DNA from: Fimivicinus intestinavium
GTDB taxonomy: Bacteria; Bacillota; Clostridia; Oscillospirales; Acutalibacteraceae
DNA length: 64,000 nucleotides
Assembly: GCA_018715765.1 (NCBI GenBank)
Contig: DVKY01000038.1
Span: 3,589-67,588, forward strand
Direction: 5' to 3'
Part shown: positions 8,957 through 17,637 of the stretch, piece after piece
How positions within the stretch are numbered: position 1 is the stretch's first letter
How the letters are laid out: each line of letters opens with the position of its first letter
Program-made: the position numbers and the translations under genes
The notes under the pieces: model-generated
Databases searched by the model: none
Told to the model about the DNA's origin: nothing
Seen by the model: only the letters and a program-made list of their open reading frames with translations

Positions 8957-9067
8957 ATGATCTCGATTATGGAAATCGTCCTGAGCCTGCTCAGTGCTAT
9001 TTCAAATCCGCTTGCCGAAGCCTTTGGCGATTGGATGCAGTCGATTGTCCTTGGTATCTTTGGTTAA
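8957..9067 (+). CDS. Small hydrophobic peptide, 36 residues
   Basis: Too short for usual gene callers but well supported. AAAGGAAG lies seven bases before the ATG, the frame of 36 codons ends at TAA, and a strong terminator begins 11 bases later. The product has few charges (two Glu, one Asp, no Lys or Arg). Hydrophobic stretches (IVLSLLSAIS and SIVLGIFG) flank a NPLAEAFGDW turn, so a membrane-associated or amphipathic helix is likely. I recognise no family. A leaderless secreted peptide, a type I toxin or a regulatory membrane peptide are all possible. Confidence 0.6.
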   Translation: MISIMEIVLSLLSAISNPLAEAFGDWMQSIVLGIFG

Positions 9068-9077
9068 ACGGTATAAA

Positions 9078-9120
9078 AACGCTCCGGGAAGCGCCAGCAT
9101 GGCTCCCGGAGCGTTTTTTT
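9078..9120. terminator. Strong bidirectional terminator
   Basis: A 12-base stem (9078-9089 with 9104-9115) ends in a run of T on the plus strand, and on the minus strand in TTTTTATAC. It can end both the small peptide gene and the minus-strand plsC transcript. Confidence 0.85.
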
Positions 9121-9176
9121 ATTTAGACAGAGGAAAAGCGCGCAATGAGATTGCAGCCGCCTCACCGTTTCGCCTT

Positions 9177-9917
9177 TTAAAGAAGGCCGGAGGTATTCTT
9201 TTCACATGTGCCGGCGGCTGCGGCGATTTTCTCACGCACAGCAGCCCCCAGTCCTTTGCGCTCTTCCCGGCTCAGGCCTGCAGTCGAGAGGGGAGGCAAA
9301 ACAGTGAGTGTGACGCGGGCCGGCTTGATCCACATATGGTTTGCCTCCATCACCCGGTAAGTGCCGCTGATGCGGACAGGAACAAGCGGCACCTGGGCCT
9401 TTTCCGCCATTTTAAAGGCGCCGTTTTTAAATTCCCCCATTGCTTCGCCGCGGCTGCGCGTCCCCTCCGGGAAGATGGTGATGGAATACCCCTTTTGCAG
9501 CAGGGCGACGCCTTCCCGCAGGGATTCCATCGCGCTGCGCGCATTTTCCCGATCCAGGAAGATACAGCCGAGATACCGCATCCAGGTGCGGATCATGGGG
9601 ATTTTATCCGCCTCCTTTTTAGCGATCAGGCCGTGTGGCTGATCCAAATATCCAAGTAGGGTAGGAATATCGAACAGGCCCTGATGGTTGCTCACGAACA
9701 CACAGGCGCCTGTGGGAATGTTTTCAAGCCCGTGGACAACGACCTTTACTCCCGCAAGCTTCAACAACCTGCGAGACCATTTCTGCACAGCCTGGGATAC
9801 CAGCGCATCCCTTTCCGCGATTTTGCCGGCTTTTGTCAGCTTTTTCGCACGATGTATCTTGGGAAGGACGGCGATGAGATATCCCCAAAAGTATAGGAAC
9901 CAAATGATTGTCCGCAT
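9177..9917 (-). CDS. plsC: 1-acyl-sn-glycerol-3-phosphate acyltransferase
   Basis: 246 residues from an ATG at 9917 that has AAAGGAG nine bases upstream; an earlier in-frame ATG at 9950 lacks one. It adds the second acyl chain to lysophosphatidic acid, giving phosphatidic acid for membrane lipids. Visible motifs are the acyltransferase HX4D box (NHQGLFD), FLDR of block II and FPEGTRSRG of block III. The N-terminus has a membrane helix (IIWFLYFWGYLIAVL). It has its own promoter at 9954-9982, although it lies downstream of pheA on the same strand. Confidence 0.9.
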   Translation of the reverse strand: MRTIIWFLYFWGYLIAVLPKIHRAKKLTKAGKIAERDALVSQAVQKWSRRLLKLAGVKVVVHGLENIPTGACVFVSNHQGLFDIPTLLGYLDQPHGLIAKKEADKIPMIRTWMRYLGCIFLDRENARSAMESLREGVALLQKGYSITIFPEGTRSRGEAMGEFKNGAFKMAEKAQVPLVPVRISGTYRVMEANHMWIKPARVTLTVLPPLSTAGLSREERKGLGAAVREKIAAAAGTCEKNTSGLL

Positions 9918-9953
9918 ACGATAGAATCTCCTTTGTCTGCGTATTGCCATGCC

Positions 9954-9982
9954 ATCATAACATTCCGACAGCCCAAAGGCAA
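9954..9982 (-). promoter_or_regulatory. Promoter for plsC
   Basis: On the minus strand TTGCCT and TATGAT are separated by 17 bases, about 37 bases before the chosen start. Confidence 0.6.
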
Positions 9983-10030
9983 GGGAAAAAAGGGGAAAAA
10001 GGGGCGGCGGATTTTATGTAGAGCAATGTG

Positions 10031-11188
10031 TTAATCTGCCGACGCTCCCGTGCGTTCCATGTAATTGCCGAGCAGGGTGAAAGCGGGAAGCTCCTCCTGC
10101 AGGGCGCACAGCAGGCGCAAGGTACCTGCTTCCCGCACGTTGCCGGTGAAATCCAGGTAAAAATAGTATTGAAAATTGCTGTCTGGAATTGGGCGGGACT
10201 CAATCTTGGTCAGGTTCAGCCCGCAGCGGGCAAAGCGGGCCAACACGTTATAAAGGGAACCGGTGGTGTGCGGCAGGGTGAAAATCAGGCTGATTTTATC
10301 CGCTTGCGGCAAAATACGCATCTCGCGGGAGATGGCGATAAAACGGGTGGCGTTGTTTTTGCTTGTCTGAATATCTTTCTCCAAAATTTGCAGCCCAAAA
10401 ATACGCGCGGCGTCAGCTGAGGCAATTGCAGCGGCTTCCCGCTCCCCTGTTTCAGAGAGACGCTTGGCGGCTGCCGCCGTGTTGGAGCAGGGCACGGGGG
10501 AAAGGCCGTGCGATTCCAGGTATTCGGCGCACTGGACAAGCCCCTGTGGATGGGAATAAACCCGCCTGAGCTCCCGGAGTGAGACGCCGGGCAGGGCCAT
10601 CAGGCAGTGGTGAATCGGTAGGTCTACCGCCGCCGCGATGGAGAGACGGTACCGGAGCATCAGGTCGAAGGTTTCATGGACAGAGCCGGCGTAGGAGTTC
10701 TCAATCGGCACCACCCCGAAATCGGCCGCTCCCTCGGCAACAGCCGCAAATACCTCCTCAAAACCGTGGTAAAACGAAACCTCTTTTTGTGGAAAGAGCA
10801 GCTGTGCGGCGGCATCCGCATAGGCGCCGCTGACGCCGGAGCAGGCAACCCGGGGGGCTTCCGGCCAGGATTGACCGGCGGCCAGCGCATTCGTGACCTG
10901 ATCGCGCAGAGCCTGGCCGCCGCCGAGCGCATCGTGCTGCAAGGCGCGGCTCGCTTCCATCATGGAGGCGTAAACGCCCTGCAAGGCGCTCCCATATGCG
11001 CCGCCCCGGGCACAAATACGCTCCAAAATTTGCCGCTCGCGCTGTGCGTCCAATACGGGAAGCCCTGCTTCCCGTTTGATTTCCGCCACCTTTCCGGCTG
11101 CCTCCATGCGGCGGATCAGGAGGGGCAGGAGCTGATCGTCAATGGCGTTGATCTCCTGCCGGATTTCATGAAGCTTTGGGTTATCCAC
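10031..11188 (-). CDS. pheA: Bifunctional chorismate mutase / prephenate dehydratase
   Basis: 385 residues in three parts. The chorismate mutase helix bundle is at about 1-85 (EIRQEINAIDDQLLPLLIRRM). The prephenate dehydratase domain is at about 108-285, with VPIENSYAGSVHETFDLM and the NNATRF motif. The ACT domain follows (about 295-375), with the Phe-binding ESRP motif in LTKIESRPIPDS. It turns chorismate into phenylpyruvate and is normally feedback-inhibited by Phe through the ACT domain. Its start overlaps the aroC stop by eight bases, and it is the last gene of the Phe-attenuated operon. Confidence 0.96.
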   Translation of the reverse strand: MDNPKLHEIRQEINAIDDQLLPLLIRRMEAAGKVAEIKREAGLPVLDAQRERQILERICARGGAYGSALQGVYASMMEASRALQHDALGGGQALRDQVTNALAAGQSWPEAPRVACSGVSGAYADAAAQLLFPQKEVSFYHGFEEVFAAVAEGAADFGVVPIENSYAGSVHETFDLMLRYRLSIAAAVDLPIHHCLMALPGVSLRELRRVYSHPQGLVQCAEYLESHGLSPVPCSNTAAAAKRLSETGEREAAAIASADAARIFGLQILEKDIQTSKNNATRFIAISREMRILPQADKISLIFTLPHTTGSLYNVLARFARCGLNLTKIESRPIPDSNFQYYFYLDFTGNVREAGTLRLLCALQEELPAFTLLGNYMERTGASAD

Positions 11189-12284
11189 GGCAGGCCACCT
11201 CCCCCTGTGTGAGCATAGCGTCCAGCAGGGCTATTGCTACGGCGGCCTCTACCACAGGCTGGGCGCGCACAGCAATGCAGCTGTCGTGCCGCCCCTTGAT
11301 GACCAGGGTGGCGTTTTCATGGGAGACGCAGTCGATGGTCTGCTGTTGCTGCGCGATGGAGGCGGTCGGCTTGATGGCAACGCGCAGCAGCAGGGGCATC
11401 CCGGTGGAAATACCGCCGAGAATGCCGCCGTTATGATTGGTGCGGGTTTTAACGCAGCCACTCTCATCATAATACATGGAATCGTTTGCCTCGCTGCCGT
11501 GCAGGCCGGAGATGGCGAACCCATCCCCAAAGGAGACGCCCTTCACCGCCGGTATGCCATAGAGCAGGGAGGCAATGCGGCTCTCCAGCGCGTCGAACAT
11601 AGGGGAGCCGATGCCTGCCGGCAGGCCGACGGCCGCGCATTCAATCGCACCGCCCAGACTGTCCTTCTCCGCTTGCGCCTGTGCGATTTGTGCGCACATT
11701 TCGCGCTTCTTTTTCAAATCCAGTACGGTAAAGGGCTCTTGATTCAGGCGATTGAGCGTGCCGGCATCCACAGTAACCGGGTCAAAGGGCGTGTCATAAG
11801 TTTGATGGATCTGATAGACGTGTGAGCCAATCGTGACCCCGCGCCGCTCCAAAATCTGGCGGCAGATAGCGCCAGCTGCGGTGAGGGGGGCGGTCAGCCT
11901 GCCGGAAAAGTGGCCGCCGCCGCGGATATCGTTATACCCGCCGTAGCGCACGCTGCCCGTATAATCTGCATGGGAGGGACGGGGAAGACGTAAAATGTTG
12001 GCATAATCGTGCGATTTGACGTTGGTGTTTTCAATTACGGCGCAAACCGGCGCGCCGGTCAGCTTCCCATCCAGCATGCCGGAGATCACATGCGGCACAT
12101 CTGCCTCTGCGCGAGGCGTGGAACCTGCCGTGAGCCCGGGCGCGCGGCGGGCCATCTGCACCTGTACAGCGTCAAGATCAATGGGCTCCCCTGCGGGAAG
12201 GCCATCCAGCACCATGCCGATGGCAGGGCCATGGCTCTCGCCGAAAATAGACAGCTTAAGGGTGTTACCCCAGGTCGACGACAT
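11181..12284 (-). CDS. aroC: Chorismate synthase
   Basis: 367 residues from the ATG at 12284 (MSSTWGNTLKLSIFGESHG), which has GGAGG eight bases upstream; a longer frame to 12353 has no ribosome site. It converts EPSP to chorismate and needs reduced FMN. Visible family blocks are FGESHGPAIGMVLDGLPAG at the N-terminus, RPSHADYTGSVRYG, and DIRGGGHFSGRLTAPL. It overlaps aroA by 20 bases upstream and pheA by eight downstream, so it is translated in a tightly coupled operon. Confidence 0.96.
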   Translation of the reverse strand: MSSTWGNTLKLSIFGESHGPAIGMVLDGLPAGEPIDLDAVQVQMARRAPGLTAGSTPRAEADVPHVISGMLDGKLTGAPVCAVIENTNVKSHDYANILRLPRPSHADYTGSVRYGGYNDIRGGGHFSGRLTAPLTAAGAICRQILERRGVTIGSHVYQIHQTYDTPFDPVTVDAGTLNRLNQEPFTVLDLKKKREMCAQIAQAQAEKDSLGGAIECAAVGLPAGIGSPMFDALESRIASLLYGIPAVKGVSFGDGFAISGLHGSEANDSMYYDESGCVKTRTNHNGGILGGISTGMPLLLRVAIKPTASIAQQQQTIDCVSHENATLVIKGRHDSCIAVRAQPVVEAAVAIALLDAMLTQGEVACRG

Positions 12285-13542
12285 TCGCAACGCCTCCAAT
12301 TTTTCTATAATCCTCAAAAAAGGATGGGTAGGATTTCCGCACGCTTTGCGCATCGCTGATGATAACGGAGTCCTCCGCCCGCATTGCGGCGATGGAAAAG
12401 GCCATCACAATACGGTGGTCGTTGTACCCGTTGACCATTCCACCCCGGAGCGGGTGCCCACCGTGAATGGTCAGGCTGTCCGCTGTTTGAGAAATCGGGA
12501 TACCCAGCGCCTTGAGCCCTGCGGCGGTGCTCTCCAGCCGGTCGCTTTCCTTAAGCCGTAACCGTGCGGCATTGTAGATATAGGTATCGCCCTCGCAGCA
12601 GGCGCCCAGTACGGCCAGAATAGGCACCAGATCAGGGATTTGCCCGGCGTCAATCCGAAAGGCGCTCAGGGGAAACGCCTTACTGGTGAGCGTGTCTCCC
12701 GACCAGCGCAGGTGTGCGCCGCACTGCGCGAGAATCGCCTTACAGGCACGGTCTCCCTGCATGGAGCGGCGGTTCAGTCCGCGCACGGATACCTCCCCGC
12801 CCATAGCGCCTGCTGCCAGGAAAAAAGCAGCGGCGGACCAATCGCCCTCCACCATCATGTTGTGCGCCCGATAGGATTGTCCGCCGGGGATGCGCCAGCC
12901 GTTCTGCATTTTTTCCACCCGCACGCTGAAGCTGCTGAGCATCTGAAGCGTCAAATCCACATATCCGGCGGATTGAAGGGGGGTGGTCAGGCGGATTTCG
13001 CTATCCTCCCCGCACAGGGGGAGCGCCATCAATAGCCCGGTGATGTATTGGGAACTGATATCGCCCGGGAGTTGAAAGAGGCCGCCTTGAAGCTTACCGC
13101 TGATGGCCAGGGGAAGGCTGTGTACGCCATCTGTTTCACAGGTGACGCCATGTTCGCGCAGCAGCGTGAGCAGAGGGTCAAGCGGCCGTTCCGGCAGCCG
13201 TCCGCTGCCGGTGAAGGTGCAGGCAACCCCGCCCGCTGCAGCAATGGGCACAAGAAAACGCAGCGTGGAGCCGGATTCCCCACAGTGGATTTCTACATTT
13301 TGGGGCTGAAATATCCGCGAGCCGTCAACAATGACTCCGCCCGGGTGCGGGCGCACGGATGCGCCCAGCAGAGCTACGGCTCGTAGCGTGGCCAGAATAT
13401 CGGCGGAGAGATCTATGGAGTCGACCACGCTCCTGCCGCGGCTGAGCGCCGCGCAAAGGATGGCGCGGTGTGCGGCGCTTTTAGAGGGAGGGACGCGCAT
13501 TTCCCCCTGCGGCGTTGCCGGCGAGAGAATAACCTTTTTCAT
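12265..13542 (-). CDS. aroA: EPSP synthase (3-phosphoshikimate 1-carboxyvinyltransferase)
   Basis: 425 residues from the ATG at 13542, which has AAAGGAG at good spacing. It transfers enolpyruvate from PEP to shikimate-3-phosphate. PPSKSAAHRA near residue 15 is the substrate-binding loop, LKESDRLESTAAGL and GYNDHRIVMAFSIAA are late family motifs, and the repeated inside-out barrel length is normal. A perfect TATAAT lies on the minus strand in the 134-base gap before it without a good -35, so a weak internal promoter is possible. Confidence 0.95.
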   Translation of the reverse strand: MKKVILSPATPQGEMRVPPSKSAAHRAILCAALSRGRSVVDSIDLSADILATLRAVALLGASVRPHPGGVIVDGSRIFQPQNVEIHCGESGSTLRFLVPIAAAGGVACTFTGSGRLPERPLDPLLTLLREHGVTCETDGVHSLPLAISGKLQGGLFQLPGDISSQYITGLLMALPLCGEDSEIRLTTPLQSAGYVDLTLQMLSSFSVRVEKMQNGWRIPGGQSYRAHNMMVEGDWSAAAFFLAAGAMGGEVSVRGLNRRSMQGDRACKAILAQCGAHLRWSGDTLTSKAFPLSAFRIDAGQIPDLVPILAVLGACCEGDTYIYNAARLRLKESDRLESTAAGLKALGIPISQTADSLTIHGGHPLRGGMVNGYNDHRIVMAFSIAAMRAEDSVIISDAQSVRKSYPSFFEDYRKIGGVANVVDLG

Positions 13543-13676
13543 ATGGGCGGCTCCTTTCAAGAACGCTTTTGTATCGTTAAAGGACTCCATCAGCACAATG
13601 CCGCTCGATAGAGATTCCTCTTAATCGTCCATTATATAGAAAAAATGTTACAAAAGTATAAAAAGGCGACAGGTTT

Positions 13677-14765
13677 TTAGCTAAAAACAAAAGCCGTTTC
13701 AGCCTCCTCGCTGCCGCCTGCAAAAAAAGCGGGGAGCTGCTCCAGCGAGAGCGGGTGGAGAAAGCCCTCTCCGATCCGGCGCAGAAGCACAAAACGGATC
13801 GTATCCCCCGCGCGCTTTTTATCGTTTGCCGCCAGCTGCAATAGCGTATTAAGCGGCGCGCCGCAGGAAACAGGCAGCCCATATTTTTGCAACAGGCTTT
13901 GAATGCGTGCCGCAACGCCCGCCTGCGTCAGCCCGTTGCGCTCTCCGGCCGCGCTGACCAGCAGCATTCCAACGCCGACCGCCTCCCCATGGGTCAGCCC
14001 TTGGAAATGGCCGTATTTTTCAATCGCGTGCCCAAGCGTGTGACCGAAATTTAAGAGCATCCTCCGGCCGCTCTCGCGCTCATCCTCTTGCACAATACGG
14101 CGTTTTATATCGACGCAGGCGAAAAGCATTTCCTCCAGAAAATCCTGCGCATTTTCACGCTCAAGGCGGGCAAACAGGGGGGCGTCCGCAATGCAGCCGT
14201 ATTTGATCGCTTCCGCCATGCCGTCGGCAAAGAAGCGGGGCGGCAGGGTGGAGAGCAGCTCCGGGTCGATCAGAACAAGGCGCGGCTGCCAGAACGCGCC
14301 GCACAGGTTTTTGCCCTGCGGCAGATCCACGCCGGTTTTTCCCCCCACGGAGGAATCGATCTGCGCCAGCAGCGAGGTTGGGATCTGCACAAAATCGATC
14401 CCCCGCATATAAGCGGCGGCGGTAAAGCCCGCCATATCGCCAGTTACGCCGCCGCCAAGCGCGACGATCAGATCGCCGCGCGTAAACGCGCGCTCTGCGA
14501 GGAAGGAGAGCATGCTGCCAATGCTCTCCAGCGTTTTGCTGCGCTCACCGGCGGGAAAGAGATGTGTAAAAACCTGAAAGCCGGCGCTTTCCAGGGAAGC
14601 GCCGGCTGTGCCGGCATAGAGCGGACCTACATTGGAGTCAGTGATTATGGCGGCCTTCTGCGCTTTTGAGACACGGCGGATTTGCTCGCCGCAGGTTTGC
14701 AGGCAGCCGTGTTCAATCAGAATATCATAGGGCCTTCCGGTATTTACATGTAGCGTTTTTGCCAT
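13677..14765 (-). CDS. aroB: 3-dehydroquinate synthase
   Basis: 362 residues. It cyclises DAHP to 3-dehydroquinate using NAD and a divalent metal. The NAD-binding GGGVTGDMAGFTAAAYMRG, the IDSSVGGKTGVDLP loop and the metal ligand region NFGHTLGHAIEK are all present. The start at 14765 is preferred because AAAGG is 12 bases upstream; an ATG three codons earlier (14774) is almost on top of the ribosome site. It lies 41 bases after aroF in the same operon. Confidence 0.95.
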   Translation of the reverse strand: MAKTLHVNTGRPYDILIEHGCLQTCGEQIRRVSKAQKAAIITDSNVGPLYAGTAGASLESAGFQVFTHLFPAGERSKTLESIGSMLSFLAERAFTRGDLIVALGGGVTGDMAGFTAAAYMRGIDFVQIPTSLLAQIDSSVGGKTGVDLPQGKNLCGAFWQPRLVLIDPELLSTLPPRFFADGMAEAIKYGCIADAPLFARLERENAQDFLEEMLFACVDIKRRIVQEDERESGRRMLLNFGHTLGHAIEKYGHFQGLTHGEAVGVGMLLVSAAGERNGLTQAGVAARIQSLLQKYGLPVSCGAPLNTLLQLAANDKKRAGDTIRFVLLRRIGEGFLHPLSLEQLPAFFAGGSEEAETAFVFS

Positions 14766-14806
14766 CGTAGCCATCCGCCTTTCTGCAAAGGGTATTTTTC
14801 GCCTTT

Positions 14807-15841
14807 TTACTCAGCTGCACCCCAGTTGTTGACCCTGCGGCCCATTGCCTGCGTCAGTTGGGTCACATGGGCGGCAACTTCGTCGAATGCATCCGGCGTC
14901 AGGCTCTGTGCGCCGTCGGAAAGCGCTTTCTCCGGGTTGTTGTGCACCTCGATGATTAAGCCATCGGCTCCCGCCGCAACGGCTGCCAGGGAGAGCGGCT
15001 CCACCAGCCACGGAATACCTGCCGCATGGCTCGGGTCGACGATGACTGGGAGATGAGAGAGCTTTTTAAACACCGGCACAGCGGAAATATCCAGCGTATT
15101 GCGGGTGTAGGTTTCATAAGTGCGGATGCCGCGTTCGCAGAGGATGACATTTTCGTTACCGCTCGCCATAATGTATTCTGCGCTCATGAGGGTTTCTTCA
15201 ATTGTGTTGGCAAGCCCGCGCTTGAGCAAAATGGGTTTGTTGCAATGGCCGAGCTCCTTTAGCAGCTCAAAATTCTGCATATTGCGCGCACCGACCTGAA
15301 TGATATCCACATCCTCGAAAAGCGGCAGATGAGAAGGGCTCATGATCTCTGTGATGATCGGCAGGCCGCTTTTGCGCTTGGCCTCCAGCAGGAGGTAAAG
15401 GCCTTCGGCACGCAGGCCCTGGAATGCATAGGGCGACGTGCGGGGCTTAAAGGCTCCGCCGCGCAGGATGCCGGCCCCGGCCTTTTTCACCCGGCTGGAA
15501 ATCACCTCCATCTGCTCGGAGGATTCCACGGAGCACGGCCCCGCAATCAGGGTGAGGGAACCGTCGCCAATTGAGTTGGGGCCGACCTGGATGACGGTAT
15601 TGTCCGGATGGAATTTTCGGTTCGCCTTTTTGTACGGCTCCTGCACCCGCTTGACACTTTCAACGATCGATTGTGCCTGAATATACTCAATATCAATTTT
15701 TGCAGTGTCTCCCAGAAGGCCGAGCACAGTGGAGTGCTCGCCATACCAGGCGTTAACGGTCACCTTATACTGCTGGCTCAGCTCGTTGGAAAGTGCGCTG
15801 ATCTGATCCTTTGTGGTGCCTTGCTTCAATACGATAATCAT
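14807..15841 (-). CDS. aroF: DAHP synthase, type I-beta with regulatory domain
   Basis: 344 residues, first enzyme of the shikimate pathway, joining PEP and erythrose-4-phosphate. Residues 1-70 form the ferredoxin-like regulatory domain (MIIVLKQGTTKDQISAL) seen in Thermotoga-type enzymes, where it mediates feedback by aromatic amino acids. The catalytic barrel follows, with AGPCSVESSEQM, KPRTSPYAFQGL and the late DPSHAAG. GGGAGG lies seven bases before the ATG. The gene stands just after the Phe leader terminator, so its operon is probably controlled by Phe at transcription and at enzyme level. Confidence 0.95.
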   Translation of the reverse strand: MIIVLKQGTTKDQISALSNELSQQYKVTVNAWYGEHSTVLGLLGDTAKIDIEYIQAQSIVESVKRVQEPYKKANRKFHPDNTVIQVGPNSIGDGSLTLIAGPCSVESSEQMEVISSRVKKAGAGILRGGAFKPRTSPYAFQGLRAEGLYLLLEAKRKSGLPIITEIMSPSHLPLFEDVDIIQVGARNMQNFELLKELGHCNKPILLKRGLANTIEETLMSAEYIMASGNENVILCERGIRTYETYTRNTLDISAVPVFKKLSHLPVIVDPSHAAGIPWLVEPLSLAAVAAGADGLIIEVHNNPEKALSDGAQSLTPDAFDEVAAHVTQLTQAMGRRVNNWGAAE

Positions 15842-15877
15842 GTGAAAACCTCCCTGTTACGATACGGGAACGGATCC

Positions 15878-15919
15878 AGGAAAAATAAAAAACCGGAGCT
15901 CACATCATGAGCTCCGGTT
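15878..15919 (-). terminator. Attenuator terminator before aroF
   Basis: A perfect 12-base stem (15908-15919 with 15891-15902), a five-base loop and, on the minus strand, TTTTTTATTTTT. It sits between the Phe-rich leader peptide and aroF. Its upstream arm (AGCTCA at 15913-15908) can pair instead with TGAGCT at 15963-15958, which includes the leader stop codon. Weaker pairs follow, and GGCA (15924-15921) pairs with TGCC (15954-15951). That gives mutually exclusive terminator and antiterminator forms. Confidence 0.85.
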
Positions 15920-15960
15920 TTGCCTGTTTCCAGTATCCCCTGATTTGGACGGCAGAAAGC

Positions 15961-16059
15961 TCACAATGTGAATTCAGACACGGCAAAAAACTCCCTGCTA
16001 AAAAAATAGCCGAGAGTGCTCATAAAGAAAAAGAAGCTTTTTGCAGTGCCGGTGAGCAT
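15961..16059 (-). CDS. Phe-rich attenuator leader peptide
   Basis: A 32-codon frame starting at an ATG with GGAGGA eight bases upstream. Nine codons are Phe: a run of four at residues 9-12, then pairs at 19-20 and 24-25, and one at 30. One Tyr precedes the second group, and there is no Trp. It lies about 23 bases after the predicted transcript start and its stop codon is part of the antiterminator arm. A ribosome stalled on Phe codons would leave that arm free, while one that finishes would cover it. This is the arrangement of pheL-type leaders. The peptide itself probably has no further role. Confidence 0.85.
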   Translation of the reverse strand: MLTGTAKSFFFFMSTLGYFFSREFFAVSEFTL

Positions 16060-16088
16060 TCCAATCGTCCTCCAAATAATGTGAGTCC

Positions 16089-16118
16089 AATATAATACGT
16101 AAAAAAGGGGATTGTCAA
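16089..16118 (-). promoter_or_regulatory. Promoter for the Phe leader and aroF operon
   Basis: On the minus strand a perfect TTGACA is followed after 17-18 bases by TTATAT/TATATT. The predicted start near 16082 gives a short 5' segment before the leader peptide. Confidence 0.8.
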
Positions 16119-16151
16119 CCCTCTTTTATAAATTTGGGGGAATATAATAAA

Positions 16152-16682
16152 TTATTTTGCATTAGACGCGCTGATTATGTCTAAAATTTCTTCAGCAACT
16201 GCATCTGCGGAGCACTCTTTGCAGATGGAAACAGTCAAATCAGCAGCCTTACGGTAAAGCTCCATTCGGTTGGCATGCAGTGTTTCCAGCGTGCCCTCCT
16301 GTTTGGCCTTTTGCAAAACAGGGCGCGGCGTGGAGTCCCTTTCAAGGCGGGCCTGCAGAATCGGGAGGGAAACGTCGAGCAGAATGACGACGCCGTTCTG
16401 CTTGAGCGCTCTGGTGTTTTCCGGGAATGTGAGGGCGCCTCCACCTGTGGCGATCACCTGCCCCTTTTTTTGAGAAAGCGTCTTGCATGCCTGCGCTTCC
16501 AGGGAACGGAAATGCCGCTCGCCATAGCGGGCAAAAATCTCCTCCACAGGAAGCCCGGCCTGCTTTACAATATAGTGATCCATATCGACGAAAGCAAGCC
16601 CTGTGCGCGCGGCCAGCACCCGACCGACCGTGCTCTTACCGCAGCCCATAAAGCCGCATAGGATCAGGTTTGCAGCATTCAT
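16152..16682 (-). CDS. aroK: Shikimate kinase
   Basis: 176 residues, normal length. It phosphorylates shikimate with ATP. The P-loop GFMGCGKST is at residues 9-17, the shikimate/Mg site DMDHYI at about 33-38, the shikimate-binding GGGA at about 78-81, and the lid arginine in the STPRPVL stretch. It overlaps the aroE stop by four bases. No clear terminator separates it from the promoter of the aroF operon, so some read-through into the leader is possible. Confidence 0.95.
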   Translation of the reverse strand: MNAANLILCGFMGCGKSTVGRVLAARTGLAFVDMDHYIVKQAGLPVEEIFARYGERHFRSLEAQACKTLSQKKGQVIATGGGALTFPENTRALKQNGVVILLDVSLPILQARLERDSTPRPVLQKAKQEGTLETLHANRMELYRKAADLTVSICKECSADAVAEEILDIISASNAK

Positions 16683-17521
16683 TGAAAAACACGCTCCATT
16701 TCCCAGTTGGCTTGTTCAATCACAGGCGCGATCTGCTCTGCGGTAAAAGGGTGGCCGTTCCAAATCTCCTGTGCGGCGGCGGCCTGCCAGACGAGCATTG
16801 GCATCCCATAGGCGCAGGCGGCGCCGTTTTGCCGCGCCGTGCGCAGCAGGAGCGTCTCGCGTGGATTGTAGATCGCGTCAAAAACCGCTTTGCAGCGTTG
16901 TATGATGCGCGCCGGTACCGGCATATCGTCCGGATGTGGATACATGCCTGCCGGGGTGGCGTTGAGCAACAGGTCGAACGCGCCGCTGACGGCATCGTAG
17001 GTCAGCGCTGTGACACTTGCGCCGGGGATCTTTTTACGCACCTGCCGGGCCAGGCTCTGCGCGCGCAGAAGCCCGGAGGGCCTCGCCGCAATAGTGACCC
17101 TGCATCCCGCCATGGCAGCCTCGAACGCCATCATATGTGCAGCGCCGCCCGCGCCGCAGAGCAATATCCTGCCCGAGAGCGCAATCCCGGCCTCTGCCAG
17201 AGCGCGCAGAAAGCCGATGTAATCTGTGTTATAGCCGGTCAAACTGTTTTTGCTGCACTGAACCGTATTGACTGCCCCATAGAGCGAGGCCCGCTCCTCC
17301 ACCTGATCGAGAAACGGCAAAATAGCGCTTTTGAGCGGAATGGTGAGGTTAAACCCATCCAGCGCCCGCAGGGAGGGCAGAGCCTGCTCCAACGCATCTG
17401 GGGGGAGCTCTCTCTTCTCGTAGCTGGCGCTGACGCCCTGGGCGGCAAACAGCTTTTCATGAATAAAGGGGGACATTGTGTGCCCGAGCGGATAGCCGAG
17501 CACGGCGTAATGAGCTGACAT
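16679..17521 (-). CDS. aroE: Shikimate dehydrogenase
   Basis: 280 residues from an ATG at 17521 with AAGGA ten bases upstream; the frame extends further but without a ribosome site. It reduces 3-dehydroshikimate with NADPH. GYPLGHTMSPFIH binds shikimate, the Lys of LTIPLKSAI is the catalytic position, GYNTDYIGF follows, and CGAGGAAHM begins the NADP-binding Rossmann fold. It is coupled to aroK and divergent from acpP. I see no convincing promoter in its upstream region. Confidence 0.94.
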   Translation of the reverse strand: MSAHYAVLGYPLGHTMSPFIHEKLFAAQGVSASYEKRELPPDALEQALPSLRALDGFNLTIPLKSAILPFLDQVEERASLYGAVNTVQCSKNSLTGYNTDYIGFLRALAEAGIALSGRILLCGAGGAAHMMAFEAAMAGCRVTIAARPSGLLRAQSLARQVRKKIPGASVTALTYDAVSGAFDLLLNATPAGMYPHPDDMPVPARIIQRCKAVFDAIYNPRETLLLRTARQNGAACAYGMPMLVWQAAAAQEIWNGHPFTAEQIAPVIEQANWEMERVFQ

Positions 17522-17637
17522 TAGCAAAACATCCTTCCCAAACGCAAAATGCAGGACGAAAAAAGGCGAAAACTGAGCGCATTCCAGAGAAGATTTTAAG
17601 CAACTGTAAATAAACGCAAAGTTTTCTCTTCGAGGGG

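Noticed and set aside
15907..16095. Plus-strand frame across the aroF leader
   Set aside because: The minus strand holds the promoter, Phe-rich leader and attenuator in the same bases, and the plus frame has no ribosome site.
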